64,000 nt of DNA from Eudromia elegans (Eukaryota; Chordata; Aves; Tinamiformes; Tinamidae): NCBI GenBank assembly GCA_003342815.1, contig PTEX01000020.1, positions 5,134,791 through 5,198,790 of the forward strand, given 5' to 3'. The notes beneath the pieces were generated by a model, which saw only the letters and a program-made list of their open reading frames with translations, did not search any database and was not told the DNA's origin. Numbering within the stretch: the stretch's first letter is position 1; every line of letters begins with the position of its first letter. Positions 45,426-59,511 of this stretch are shown piece after piece. The position numbers were made by a program, and so were the translations under genes.

Positions 45426-48400
45426 ATTGGTAGAGATATACCAACTGAAGATGACTCGGTAGAGATATAAATTCCTGGAAAGGGGATGTAGCGACAGGGT
45501 TTGTTGTACATTGATTTCTGCTGCATGATATGCAGTTGAAAATTAAGTGAATGCTTGAGTATGGCATATATCTGCTTGTGTATGGTTATAACTTGTCATG
45601 GAGACTTTAACATTATACAAGCAGAATATGGAAGCTGGATATAAAAAGGAAAAAATATTTTTAGCATCAGTTTTGATAAAAATGACCCCTTTATGAGAGA
45701 TAAAATTATTTAGAACTTAAGTGTTGCATTTGGTGGGAGAATACCAATTCAAGCGTGAGATTTTGAAAATTTTGACTTCTTCTGAGGATTATCAGTTGAA
45801 AAAAATCACATTAAAAATTTCTAAAATTGGAAAATTCAATTTAATTCTTAAATCTTGAGTATTTCCCCTGGTTTCTCTTTCGACACCTCATAGTCACTCC
45901 AGGATCCAAATGGGTATTGAGACATGTTGTACGATCACTTTATGAACTAAATCAGTGTCTTGCACAGATTAGAAAGAAACTATTGCTTCCCTGAGGGGAA
46001 GACAGTTCTGGATTCATGACTTATTCTGGATGGATAGATAGTATTTCGTATTTTGAGAGTTTTTTAGATTGCATTTTAACTGTCTTGATACTAAAATGCA
46101 AGGGAAAAGTGGGGTAATTCTGATGTACTGTAGTCAATCAGTACTCCAAAGGAGTACTCAGTACTTGAGGAGCATGAGGAAAAGAGGAAAAGGAACTTGA
46201 AGTGAATGTTGTGTGAAATCTGTTTTCTTATAAAACAAAGTGCAATTGACTCCAATTATCATAAAGGTCCTTGTGACATTATAACAATCCTAAAGTAGTT
46301 CTGCCCTTAAAACTTTTTCATCACTACTTAGAGAAAAATCTCATACTTTAGGAGTTCTACAGACAATTTCAAAAAGGACAGAAAAGGAAGTGTTTGGACA
46401 TCTCTTCTATCTCTTTCTCTGGGAGGCGAGATTGCAAGTGGCTCAAGTCCAGTCTCTCTTAAAGAAAAAAGATACCAAAAAAAGCTAATTAAACAGGGCA
46501 GGACTAGCTATAATGGTGGGCTAAAAGATGTGAAAGTAGTTGAGAGCTGATGATAGTAATGTATATTCTTGAAGGGGGATTTTTATTCTTGATTTCTAGT
46601 AGAATCTCAGATACAATACTATTATGATTTAGAGGACTTTTTTGAGTACTCTTACTGCATTGTTATCTTTGGTCATTTTATGGTACCTTCTTTACAAGTG
46701 TGCTTTTTTCTTAGTTGAAAAGAATTGAATCAAAGGTCTTCAAGTTTCACAGAAGTGATCAAGAAATTCACTACCTGAAAAGTGCTATATGCCTTTTCCA
46801 GAGTGAGATTTATCTTTTATGCAGTCAAAATTTAATATCAGACAAGTTTGATTTCAAGGAAGAAATATATAGAATTATCCAAGTGGCCAAAGAACTTGTG
46901 TGTACTGATATATTTACCTCTTGTATAAAATAACAGAGAATTAAGCAATGGCAAAATCTTTGAAGGAAGAATATTGGGGCAACACAACAATCATTTAAAA
47001 ATGGTAAGAAAAACTGTGCTTTGTGATTTACTGTCATCGTGATCTGTAAGTCACAATGAAATTCACTTCTCCTAACCTGACTGAGCTCTTCTCATTTCTT
47101 TATAAATCCAGACTTTGATCCAGCTCTTATTTCTTTATAAATCCAGAGTTCTCTGACTGAAAACTGAAACAGTTTTTCTCTGAAAACCTATATATACCTA
47201 AATTAAAATGAAGTGGGGGACAGATTTTTTAAAAACCCATTTTCATAAAAATTACTGTTTACTGCTCTCCCTTGCATCTGCAAGATGAACGTTTAGTTTC
47301 TTTTTTCTTTCTCCTTAACACATTTGTTTTCTTATTTTCCTTTAAAAGTTTCTTGGGTTCATTTTAAAAATATTAGTATTTAACTATATGATGATTCAAA
47401 AAACTGGGAAACTTTCCAAATACAATCTAAATTCTTTCTTAGTGCTAAACATGGAATACATACTGCAAGAGAAATGCAATAGTTCCATCTCCTGAACTGT
47501 AATATTGGCCTGAAGGAGAATAGCAAAGACTTACTTTGACAAATTAACCAATTTTTAATGGAAGATTAGGATAAATATACCATAAAAGGAGTCCAAAATG
47601 CTTTTTAGCCTCACTTTTTCTGTTGTTATAAAAAGAAATAGACTTGTATAGAGATTAAACTTGCATTTTTTTTTCAGTTTTGATAATGAGTATTAAAAGA
47701 AAAATGACACTGATAAACAGATAGTTTGCATTTTTTACACTAAATAGGAACTTTTTGTGAAATAATTGTCTGAGCTAAATTATAGCCTCCTTCTCTGCTG
47801 CATAGCTCTAAGTTTTGACTCCTAAAAGTTTCAGTCTAATAATAGTAGAAATAACACTAGTGCTAACATTACAAACTTCAAATGATGATGTGTTCCTATT
47901 GTGTTAGGTGTTAAAAACACAGTGGAAATGGAAAGATCAAGGGAAAAATATATGCTATTATTTTTCCCATTGCGTATGAGTGAGTCACAACACATTTCAG
48001 CAGCTTTCCAAAGTTCTGAATGAGTGCTTGATTCTGAAGTAAGACTTAGACTACTCCAGCTGCATTTGGATCAATCTTTGCTTGCATGTTGCATTCTTCC
48101 TTGACCTCCTCCTGCTTTGATTTTCCATATTTAGATGCCTCTTGTAGCACACACAGGACATGTCCTTGCATTTCCTTTGAGTGAACGTGCAGGCAAAGGA
48201 AGAGAAGGTTGAAATTTTCAGAGTTTGCTTAAGATGTAGTAGGATTACTACATAGGATTTGTCAAAGATTGGGGACTGGGCTGGATAAGCTCTGTCTTCC
48301 CCACAAGACCATCCAGTTTACAAACTTGTTGAACTTGCACTCTCCCATCACGCAGATTTGTTGGTTAAGATATTAAGCAGGAGATAAAAGATATTCAATC

Positions 48401-51400
48401 ACTTGTCCTCCTTCGCTAATGATTTTCAAAGTTTCAGAAGGCATTTCGTTTTATCAGTCTCAAATGTACAGAAAAATAAGGCATTTCTTCACAAGTGGTT
48501 TTCTCCACACTTTGCAATGAACAGTATATTAAAACTTTCTTTTCTATATTAGAGTTTATTATTTTTTAATACTAAAAATGGAGATAGAGGTGATGAAAAG
48601 ATACTTATGTTGAAAGGTTGGAAATGGATTATATTTTTAAGGAATATCGCCTGAGAAATTCAGTACAATGTGAAATAATGATTCAGATTCTATATTAGGA
48701 AGTGGACAGTTATTTCATTTTCAAATTCTACATATCTCAGAGTCTGAAACATGAGGGTTTTATTACATCTATTTATCTCTAGTGCACAAGGAAAGGAATG
48801 TTTTCCTGCCTTAAAAAGATTTGGACATATTGCAGAAAGTGAACTGTGAAATGAGGAAAAATAACTCTGTGATGCATTGAGGGATATGATGTTTCCACAG
48901 TATGTGACTGTCCTTTAGTCTTCTTGTGCTCTTCCTTTAATTATATAATGAAAAAGGGTTGTCTAACTATTGGATTAAATTTACAGATCTCGATTCTTGA
49001 TAAACTAAATGATCTGGTACAAACAGAACCAAATCCTGACATAAATATCTTTTCTTCCTTCTCTTGCTTACTATCCTTGTACATTTTAAGATTCTACCAG
49101 CCTGTTAGGATGAGCTAGTTAAATGACTGTATTTTCTCAAAAAAGATAAAGGAATGTTATGCTACCAACTATATCTGATTAAAAATAGATGAATTTGAAG
49201 TGGGTGGCCAGAACTTCAGGCAGGGTTCTGGATGAGATCTTATGTAATAGCATTAAAAGTGGAAAACTGGAAATACTTTGCTCACATATCCTAGCATTAT
49301 ATTTGCTTTTCCTATATCCTGATCAAATTGATCAAACTGGTGGTTCAACACCAAACTGGTTGTGACAATTAGTCACAATCATGGACACTTTTTCCTTCAC
49401 TTATATTACAATTATTGTAATTGAAATTCTTAGTGTTAATTCCCCAATGAATGATGGGGGAACTTTTGTACTGTTTTTGTACTTTTACATATCATCACAC
49501 GTCTTTTGCTCCATCTGTCAAATTCTTCTGGTTTGTTTTCTTCTTTTTTTCCTTTTTTTTTTTTTTTCCCCCTTTCTGTTCTGCTTTGACAAAATGTTTG
49601 CTAGTCTTTCTTCTAGGCCCTGCTATCCAGGTATATCAACATGAGAACTGCTGAGTCTCTTGAGAGCTGGCAGGCAGCCCTGGATGCTCTGCTTGGTGCT
49701 GGCAATTTTGGTCCCTCTGTTTACTCTCTTTGGCAGATTCAGTAGTTCTTCCCCATGCCTCCTTCATCCTCAGCCTTGAGGTGTGTCCTGGATACAGGTC
49801 AAGATCTCTTTTCCTGTTGAGGAGTTAAATAAGGCCAATGGTCAAAGTTGGGTGCCTGCAGAAACAGTACAAGAACTTTCATTCTTCCAGTACACCATTC
49901 CATGAAAAAAGAAGAGAATGTATATGCACATTTCTATTTAACAGTGCTTTATACCCTTGGTTTTACTTTGCACCCAACCACAATGCCTTGAGGTACTCGG
50001 GCCTAAGTTTGAAAAACATTACACTCGTCTGTTTCTTGTTCACCGCAGTTAAGACTCGGGTATTTCACTACCATGTATTTACTTTCAGACACAGTCTGAC
50101 CCTCTAGGAAAATAAAATAAAATAAAAATTCTGTCATGAGCCAAAAGTGGATACTGATCTCCAGGATCTTTCCTCACTTCCAGGGTCTTTCCTTCTGTCA
50201 GTATCTTTACCTTCCTCTTTCCAAGTTTGCTCTTCTCCTTCAGGTCACTTCTGCTCTATACTTCTTTCCGGAACATCAAATCCCCATTTTGGGAGATCTA
50301 AGTAGTCTATATACAGAAGCACGATGAGTGATTAGCCCCTTAACCGGAGTTTTCATCTCGTGTCTTTATTAATGAGAGAATTCGGGATGTGCCATTTTTT
50401 GCTCATGTTCTGGTGTCACCATAATTTACAATCTTGTAGCTGTGACAGTTAACAAGTAGCAAGCTTCTTCTTGAAAGTTCAAAAATTCGGTTTCAGATGT
50501 TCATCCACACCAAAATGGTATGCTTCCTGATAGCATTAACAATATAACCTCTTTTTTTAACCTACAGAAGCAACATAGTTCTGACCAGGACTGAAGGCCA
50601 AAGCCTGAGCTCAGATGGAGCTCCTGGACCAATGGGCAGAGGATGTGTGGGTAGGGGGCTGGGTGAAACTGTTCAAGGCATTTTCAGCCCACTAGTGAAC
50701 TCATAGTCGTGACAGGTACTCTTTAATTAAAAGACCTGCATTCATGAATTGCCTAAGAAGCCTTGTGAAATAATTCAAACAGCCAACTAAAATGTTATTG
50801 ATGGACTAAAATGTTCTGTTCCATTTTATCTTTTTGTTTATTTACTTGTTCTCTTCCTAGGCAAACATTTTGAATGTTTAGGAACCATCCATGTGACCTA
50901 AGGAAACATTAATCTGCATATATTCTAAAGGATCTGAAACTGGCTGAAACTATCATCTGCTTCTTGGGTTTAGCTTGTGACATATAGTCAAGTATGGCAT
51001 AACAATGGACATCAAAATACAGTCAAATTTATGTTAGCCAAGAAGGCTTTGGGAGACGTGGCTCAATGGGTTGTAAATGTGTGTGACCTTATGTGATCTT
51101 ACTCTGAGTGTGTTTTGATTTGAGGAGACAAAAGTCATTTCCAAATTGGAAGCAATCTGGTTTGAATGAGCTGAGAGTAATTGCAAAGCATCTCATCCCT
51201 GCATGCGAAACCTTTGTTTCCCAAAGTATTCCCTCCCCTAGAGCAAACTGATATCAGATCTCTCACTCTAGTAAACAAAGGAAGAGAAGGTGCTTATTAG
51301 AAGTAATGTACCTAAAACTTGGCCATAGGCTTCTTGTATGCAGAAGTTAATGTATTGTTATTCGAGTGACAATAGTAGGTCCTCAGGGAGAAGTTCCTGT

Positions 51401-52355
51401 GAAAATATAGTCCGCATATCTCAGCAGGGTTGGCAATTACTGCAGTGATTATCATATAGATACCCTTAAGGTAACCTTGCTGTACAATTTTTAAGGCATC
51501 AATCTGTCTATAGCTGTGGAGGAACTTCTATTTTGTATTTATCTGAAAAAAACCTAAACACAAGCCTAATATCTCTCAAAAATAAATGTTCTATTTCAAA
51601 CAAGAATGGAATCAGGAGAATGCTGTAATTTGCATCACACCAGACTTAGTCATTTTTATATGGTATATGGTGATTGGCAGAATGTAGCCCAATATAAGTA
51701 ATATAAATAAGGAATATAGATTTTTTTTTTTCATTTTGCTCACTACCAACAGAGAAACAGCCGAATGACCCTTAGCTGGGTGACCAGCCAAAATAAGCCT
51801 ACTTCTGAGTGGCCAACCAAAAAGAAAGTGCCTTCCCACACCATTGAAACTAAAGATGTAGTCCTTTGTGAACATGCCAAGAAGCTCATGTTTTCATTGA
51901 CCTTCTGCCCAAGAAAGTGTGTATATGGAGTCTCAGCCGCTGTGTAGGTCCGCTGTGGCTTTGCTGGCAAGCAAACCAGTTGGTGCACAACAGTATTTTA
52001 AGTGATTTCTGGAGGGCTTTGGGGGTGAAAGGAAAGGAAAGAGCAGATTTTTGGTTCTTAATCCGTGCATTGGCAGTTTTCTGTAAGCAGTCAGATATTC
52101 CTGACTTACAAAGTTCTTGCTCACTGATGGGAAAAAGCTAGGACTGCTAGAGGAAGAGGCAATAGATGCCTAGTTGCCCCTAGTTGCCTGCTCCTGCAGA
52201 GTTCCTTTCTTCAATGAGTGCTTGGGTAACACATTGGCATGATTTAGTATAAAGCGGTGGCAGAAACTTCTGTCAGCGTACAGAAAAGGGAAACATAGGT
52301 GAAAGAAAAAGAAGTGTTGAAATTATACAGAATTAAACAACAGGAGAAGAAACCA
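45426..52355. other. AT-rich gene-poor stretch
   Basis: About 6.9 kb with no recognised gene or transposon. A T-rich run lies at about 49,540-49,567. Open frames of 60 to 90 codons (for example 46,715-46,933 and 49,838-50,107) have no convincing support. Confidence 0.45.
47094..47147 (+). repeat. Perfect 19-bp direct duplication, offset 35 bp
   Basis: ATTTCTTTATAAATCCAGA occurs at 47,094 and 47,129 and is identical in both. AGCTCTT precedes each copy. Confidence 0.9.
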
Positions 52356-52359
52356 TAGA

Positions 52360-52540
52360 GAGAGTGATAAAGCCCTGGAGAAAGTTGACCAGACAGCTGG
52401 TGGAATCTTTGTCCTTGAAGGTTTGCAAGAGCCAAGTAGGCAAGAATTTAAGCAACCTGATTTAGCTTAGGAGGCTGGCCTGCCTTGTGCAGGGGTTTGG
52501 GTTTCAGTTTAAGTCTTTCTGTGATTCTGTGAATCAGCAT
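52360..52540 (+). mobile_element. Old CR1 LINE 3' end
   Basis: Plus-strand CR1 terminus: GATAAAGCCCTGGAGAAAGT, GGAATCTTTGTCCTTGAAGG, AAGCAACCTGATTTAGC, then GCAGGGGTTTGGGTTTCAGT and a final CTGTGATTCTGTGAATC. It is strongly diverged. Confidence 0.8.
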
Positions 52541-52812
52541 TAAGCAAACAGTAATTTTCTACAGAAGTAAAACATCCACTTCAGGACATTGTCTTCCACC
52601 ATGGTTCTCAATATCTTTGCGTCAAGGATGAGATACTGATTTCTTGTTTGTACAACACTGAATATGCACATGATTTATTCTAGGGGCACTTCTAGTGAGT
52701 AAGATTCACATTTTATTTTCTTAGAAGTTCTTAATCCTTTTTTTTTCCATTGGTAGGGGTCACTGTCCTGCTCCATACATTGCACATTCCAGAATCAGCA
52801 GAAAAAAAGGAT

Positions 52813-52828
52813 AAAAAAAAAAAAAAAA
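52813..52828 (+). repeat. A16 homopolymer
   Basis: Sixteen A residues, following a second A-rich run at 52,800. Confidence 0.9.
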
Positions 52829-52924
52829 CATAATGAAGATGAAATTATGTCGTTGATCATATATAACAGCGTATCAGGCTCCTGCATAGTCCTTTTTCTA
52901 GTGCTTGTTATTTCTCAGACACTT

Positions 52925-52962
52925 TGCTTGTTTGTTTGTTTGCTTGCCTATTTGTTTGTTTT
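52925..52962 (+). repeat. (TTTG)n-like repeat
   Basis: TTGTTTGTTTGTTTG-type units with a few C substitutions. Confidence 0.85.
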
Positions 52963-53389
52963 CTACAGTGGATTTCTGTCTACTCAGTCTTCAGTAATCT
53001 ATGCAATTACCTGGGTTCTTTAGTTAATTTAGATGTGAATTCAGAACAAAGAGTCAAATCTTGGCAGTATGAATAATGTTTCTGTTAATGATTAGACTCA
53101 AATGGCAATTCATTGAGTCAAAGATCCAATGTCAGAGTAAGTGGTTGCTTAACTGAGAGTTTCTTTTTCATTGGTTTCTCATGCTAATAAAAAGTACCAG
53201 CCTCATTCTATAGTGTATAGTTATATGACAACTACACCAGTGACATAAATTAGCTATTTCAATATAGAGATTTCATGTTCTTGTGATCTGCTCCTGAAAT
53301 ATCTTCTGGGTATACAAATACAAATATTTTCTTGTAAATACCTGCTAGATGGAGTCAGTCATAAAGAGCTTCACAGAGAGCACATAATT

Positions 53390-53560
53390 GCCATGGTACC
53401 TTGTCAACATGCACCCTGATCCTGCCCTGAGGACTTGATTTCCAGGCTTGATTGGCAATCACTGTACTGTGGCTCACTCAGGTTACTATATCTATATTTG
53501 GTCCTGACTATGATTTGTTGACATGAATTCCCAATATCTTAGACTTGCTTCATCATTGCT
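53390..53560 (+). repeat. Possible copy C of the unclassified dispersed repeat
   Basis: Shares the GGCAATCACTG word and a GATTTGTTGACATGAA block with copy B (GGCAATCACTG and GATTTCTGTCATGAA there, in the same order). The match is short and more diverged than that between copies A and B. Confidence 0.25.
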
Positions 53561-53656
53561 CACTTCTCCGGTGTTATAAATTCTCAGATGGGCTTTATCT
53601 CTCACTTTTCCCTAGGGCTGGCCCTTGCTGCATCCTGCCTGACTTCCTAGAGGTAA

Positions 53657-53719
53657 TAATTCTCTTTCCCAGTGTGTTTTTGCACAGATTTTGCACAGTA
53701 ATTCTCTTTCCCAGTGTGT
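53657..53719 (+). repeat. Perfect 21-bp direct duplication, offset 42 bp
   Basis: TAATTCTCTTTCCCAGTGTG plus one T occurs at 53,657 and 53,699 and is identical in both. Confidence 0.9.
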
Positions 53720-55589
53720 ACACAGTAAAGAGTAACGGGAAGTCCAAGAGGGTCTTCCGTGTGTGAGCTACCTGCACTGTGAAAACTATTTAAGTTCCAG
53801 AATTATAAAAATCAACTTTACATTTAGTGTGAAGAGTCAAGGAAAGCTACTTCATGTTACCTGACCTTCTTCAAGTGAAATGAGGAATTACAATTTCAGT
53901 CTGCTCTCTAGGACACTGTACTTCAAGGAAGACAAACTCTTAAAAAAGTCATGCCTAGTGCCTCATGAGTGCTGCATTTTTGTGTGTTGTATGACAGTAA
54001 TAGCAGCTGCCCTGAGTAGAAAAAGGAGCACAGTGGAAAAGAAAGAAGGATGGAGGGAGAGCAAGGGAAAAATGAACAACAATAACAAAAAACAAACCAA
54101 CAGAAAAAGAGGTGAAAGCAGAAACCAGGAAACAGGAGAAAGAAATGTTGTACAACAAAGAGAAAACTGGAATAAGGAAAAGTAAAACCAGTGAGAAAAA
54201 ATATAGGAGTATTATTAAAGTAGAATACAAAGGTTTGGTCAGCACCCAATAAATGGGCGAGCAAAATGTCCAATTTTTATCTAATCTTATACTTGTACAC
54301 TAGACATATTATGGAAGCTGAAAGACTAACAAGCCAATGTGACATTTAAGTTTCTGGGAGAAAATAAAAAACTTAAGGTCAAATACTGGATAATAAAAAG
54401 AAAAAACATGGTGCTGAGTAATGCCCTTTAAAACAATTGGAGGAGTTATCTGAACACCAGTTCTTAGCGACTAGAGGTTAGCAGGAATTATTGAATTTTA
54501 AGAAATGACAGAACCATTGCTTTCTTGCAGAGGCTGAATTGGACCAGTCAACGCATGTAAAAATCAGATTTTGAATAGTTTATCAGCTGCATGGGTTGTC
54601 TCACTGAAAAAATCTAAAGTATTTAATAAAACTTGCTTTCCATCACAGTCTATTATGAACCTTGATTTTATTATATTGTTATTCAATTCTACTCCTATTG
54701 TACTCCATGGGGTTTTTTTGTTTCATTTTTTTGTTTTTTTTTTTTTTTTCTTTGTATTTTTACCATTTAACCAGCCAATAGTTACATCAATTTTCGTTCT
54801 CGACTTCCTTCATTCTGTGAGTGGCACAATGTTAGCCCTCTCCCAGCCTTTGGATATCCCTAGCCCTTGTATCAATTATGATCAAATGGACTCATCTTAT
54901 TCTCTGAAAAATCTTGTGTTATCAGATTAACATGGTCCTTTACCAAAAGCTCTCACCTTCCTGAGTCTGTGAGCATAGCTGCATATGGAATCCCTCCCCA
55001 GTTCTACTGAGATTTTTTTTTTTATTCCATTTAAAAATGCAAAACCAAAAACTAATTAAAAGTATGACTCTAACTCAGCATTATAAATCACCTATCAAAA
55101 TTCAGAAGCAATTGCTACGTGAAATTACTGAGCTGCTTGTAAGGTGTGTTTTTTTGTTTGTTCTTAAGTCTATCAGCTGAAGAATAGAAGCATATAATGA
55201 ATATATTACCTACATAGAAGATGGGCTGAGAGATCAATCCAGAAAAGGATCTAACCATCTACTAAGTATGATGACATCTACAAAGATGACAAGTTTTTTA
55301 AACAAAGCAAGAAAGAGTGATTCTCATATCTCTAAGTTACTTGATGTGGCACTGTTTGGAAAACTTGGTTAGGAGAGGAACTATAATGTGTGTAAGACAC
55401 TGGACAATTTTTGGTTTTGAAAAGGAAAATATCAGGACTCAAGGGCCTAAATTACCCAATGATTTAGTGTGGATTAAGTCATACTTTCATAAAATATTAT
55501 ATGCATATATGTATGTATTGTTGACATTTACTGACAGTATGTTAAGAAGCATTGCCAATACAGAGAAGATCATCACTGAATGACACTGA
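53720..55589. other. Unique non-coding stretch
   Basis: No gene seen. A purine-rich stretch at 54,020-54,185 and a T16 run at 54,734-54,749 account for the longer open frames here. Confidence 0.45.
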
Positions 55590-55720
55590 ACACTGGTATA
55601 ATAGCAAAAGAAGAAAATTCAGTATTATGAAGTGCAAGTTCACATGCTTGGGATTAAGATCCTTAAGCTGCAGGCTGGAAATGGCCATCAAGAAGGACCT
55701 CAGTACTTTATTTCGATCAT
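55590..55720 (+). mobile_element. Possible ancient CR1 LINE fragment
   Basis: A short plus-strand stretch (TATTATGAAGTGCAAGTTCA, then CATGCTTGGG and AAGAAGGACCTCAG) resembles the MKC-LG-KDL region of CR1 ORF2. It is very diverged and no 3' end follows. Confidence 0.3.
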
Positions 55721-56205
55721 AGCAGGACTAGGAAGAGTAAATACCTCGTATCCACCTCCCTGCCCTCAGAAAGAAGTCACCACAGAAGATGTATTTCCAT
55801 AGAGAAGTATCAGTACTTTGGGATGTCAGAGATAAGAACTTATTTGGGCTTGTGAACATTGTTCCTGTCTCCACTGGTTGACAAAGAAGTCACACAGGAA
55901 TGGCTGTGAGATGGTTGATATGGACGGTGGTCCTCCCCTTCTGTTGGAACTAGTCCCCTCTGCAAGACTGAAACCCGTTAGGATTTAGGAAGCTCGCTGG
56001 AAAATGATAGAACAGTTCTCATAATAATGACAGCTTATACAATACAGTAACAGAATAAAATAATTCCCTGGGAATACGAAGTGGAGACTGGTCCTCTTTT
56101 TATATGAGTTCTGTGTGAAAGGCCCTCTCTTGCTAATGTGCTTTAGCAGCTCTTGGAATGCGTATACTTCAGAAAGTGCTCAAAGGTTTACACAAATGTT
56201 AATCC

Positions 56206-56208
<3 letters not shown>

Positions 56209-56258
<50 letters not shown>
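56209..56258 (+). repeat. (TTA)n microsatellite, about 16 units
   Basis: An uninterrupted trinucleotide run of about 50 bp. In one frame it encodes poly-isoleucine, which explains the 84-codon open frame spanning it. Confidence 0.97.
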
Positions 56259-59200
56259 TATTTTAGCCACATTTTGAACTGCTCAGATGTGCTAGTGCTG
56301 AGGACCTTCTTGGTCAACTTCTTCAGGTCTTGCTTGAAAGCAGAAATGAAGAGAACTGGGAAATATTAAAGGAAAAACAAACAGCTACAGAATACATATC
56401 TTTTCAATACAGCAATGCAAAAAATCAGAAATTTCATGACTGCAATTTTGGACATTTGTGCTATGTAGGTCTTATTTTAAATATTTTTTATTACCTTTTT
56501 TGCCTTTTTAAAATCTGATGTTTTAGCTTTTGTAAGATTTTGTACTGATTGGTTGCTGCTTTTTTATATATTTCTCTAAAATAAGTTATTTAAACAAAAG
56601 TTTAACATATGACGTTTGCTATAAGGACATATGTATACAGCTTCTGAAATTTAGAAGCACCTTTCATTATGCTCATTACATTTCTCACTCTGCTATTTAT
56701 CTTCCATGGCTAAATCACAGCTTCTTTTGCAGTAGTCAATTTGCATTTCTGCACTCCTGACACAAGCAATATGTTTAAGAGAATAAGAAATAAAGCATGT
56801 TGACCAAAATAAAACTGAAGGGCAAACAAAGCACGGAAGTGCTGTTACATAAGAGGAGAAAGTATAAAGCAAGCTAATAAAACTCAAGAGACTAATATTG
56901 AGTACTCATTTGTGCTCCATAGTCTTTGAGATTAGGCAGCTGGTAAATTTGGGCAGAAATATAAGAAGTGTATCCAGTTTCCCTAATGCCAAGAACCTAT
57001 ATTGCCTATAACCTAGAATTAATGTAGGAGTCATTAGAAATATGTGCTGCCCCATCTCTCCATAGCTGTACTTTCACAGTTGAAAAGACAAGACTCCTAT
57101 CTGATTTCTTCAGCTGCAGAAACAAGAAAGCAAACAAGATCCAGCTGCACAAATGATGAAGTAGATCAGAGGAGTTATAATTGTTTCAGACCTATTAAAG
57201 TGCAGCAATGCCCTGAATAGAGAAGAGGAAAATAAAAGATGTTTTTTTTCTCCAAAAGATTCAGCTTCCTACGTTCAGCTTCCTTTCCTGCTGAAGAGCA
57301 GGAGGCCATTCCATCATAATGTGGGATTGCTTGCTTGTTTTAGCCCATGGCAATGCTCATGGCAAATCATATGACTCAATATAAATCTTCCCATGACTAA
57401 TAGGCAGCTGCTTGTTGTGCTGGCAGACATGATGAGGACTGCTGGGACTGCATAACTGTGGTAATTCCTGGGGTAAGCAGGAGAAGACGTGACCATTGCC
57501 AGTTCATTCAGAGGCCACGTTGCGCACTCCAGCTGACAAGTTCACCATTGCTGCTTTACACAACTAAAATCTTGTTCCATTAATTGGATTATTTAGTGAA
57601 GCGCCTTGCAGAAGACGCTGTATTTATTTCATGGATTTTATCAGCCTCTGAACCTCAGGTACATATAGCTACAAAATCTAACCATGATGTCACTGAAGAT
57701 TTGGGTAATTCTTCACGCTTTTATTGGATGAATGTGAGTGTCCATATATAAAGGCAGTGTATATATGCCGCAGTGGGAACTGGTTTTGTATATGACTAAA
57801 TCATATTCTCCTAAATTTTCCCCAAATGATGTAACATAGTTTGCTCTGAAAACACTAATCTGTCTATAAAAGTTCTCAGGGAGTTTTAAATGAACACCTT
57901 AAAGAATTTCCTCTTCTTCTTCTAGACCTAGCATTGATCCCATTTGAAAATGCATTTTTTTCATAAGTCTTAAAGTATGCTATGCAGTAGTATGCTCAGG
58001 GACTTCTGTAGTGTCAACTGTTTTGAAGCAAATTGTTATCTTCCTGGAAGAAGACACATGTAAGGCAGCATTCTTTGGTGTCTTTTCAGTTGTTAATGAC
58101 CCTCACATTTCAAAAATCCTCTCATATTCTCACATTTGGCATAATGTTATCATCTTCTTCCCTTTCCCTTTGGGTTGAAGCTGAGATCTGGGTTGCTGAT
58201 TCTGTTCTCATTTACTGTGATTAAGACACTGATTTGAGTCCATTTCAGTAGAATCTGAGAGAAGGATACGATCATCATTTTTCTTTTTAGTAGTAGTTAA
58301 AAAAGAAAAGCTTTTTTTTTTTTTGGTCCTCAGGATGTAACATGCCCGCTTAAAACACAGATTAAACAGAGATTAAATGAATCTGTCATTTATAGCAGTA
58401 GGGAGCTGTAATTTTCATACATCTCTTATAAACCAGTCTTTGCAGTCTTTCATTTCTGAGAAGCTGTACATTGCCATCAAGGGACTAAGCCCTTCTATTT
58501 TCCAGCTGGACATAAAACTTTGAAACAAGAATGTAAATACTCACCTCCATACCCAGTCAACTGCTTTATGTGGAATTGCTGAAGTGCATAGTGTGTGAAA
58601 GATCAGGCAGCCATAGTGCCCTCAAAAGTGAAATCCAAAAAGCCGGCATCGTACAATTAATACAGCACTTTCTGTGTAACACCTGTCTGCTCTCCTACCA
58701 TTCTTAATTAACACGTCTCAGAGATTCTTAGTCCAAAACTTTGACAATTCAATACATGCCTATTTTTGTAGACAGCAACACCGAATTAGGAACACTCAGA
58801 CATCAAGTGCAGCTCACTGGTGACAGAATAGTTAACATATTCTGCTGCTGCAGTAGCTGTTTGTCAGGGCTCTTTAAGAATGAAGTGACTTTACAAATAT
58901 CATAGCCCTAAATGATGTGCGTTACATCTCTGGGTCTGGTACTAGACAAGAAACTGTCAGAAAGAAGAAATTAGGTGTGATGTAACTTCTTTATTCAATA
59001 AAAAAAGGAAATATTTTGGAATTTTATTGTTAAAATACCATGAGAAGAACAGAGATTAAATTTGCTGTTAATTTCAAATAAGTCTTTATGTTATTCACAG
59101 CCTAAAATGTGTGCCATCTTTTAACCTTTTGAAGAACGTGGTATTCAGTTTTGACCTGTTTTCCAGCACTGACTTGCTACAGATTTCTCACACAGCTACC

Positions 59201-59511
59201 AGACAGTTAGTTTTCCCCTAAACTTTGTTTGCATATGTCTGGCAGCTAGTAACATCTGTATACCTTTAACCATCACCTAAAGCAGCTTTCTACCTTGAAG
59301 CAACTGTCAGTACCAAGCAAGCCTTAGCTATTGCTAATAACAAAGTTGCTATGGCTTTTAGTAAGTATTCTTGCTGAGCTCAGGTACAAGCAATGTCAGC
59401 AATCAGTTCTGCAGACATGACTTTCTCCGCGGAGATTAATCAGCATTCAGATTTCTGGAAGCAGCTGGTTAATTTTCTATTAAATAATCTCCCTGTGAAA
59501 CAGCAACTTTG

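Larger units (their letters stand above)
52541..53389. other. Unique AT-rich non-coding stretch
   Basis: No gene or transposon recognised. It contains an A16 tract and a TTTG-rich repeat, listed separately. Confidence 0.45.

Noticed and set aside
46715..46933. 72-codon plus-strand frame directly after an acceptor-like TTTTTTCTTAG
   Set aside because: It has no ATG start (it begins with TTG), no clear donor and no recognisable domain. The composition is that of AT-rich background.
51612..52141. Overlapping open frames on both strands
   Set aside because: Mutually antisense frames of modest length with no recognisable product, consistent with chance.
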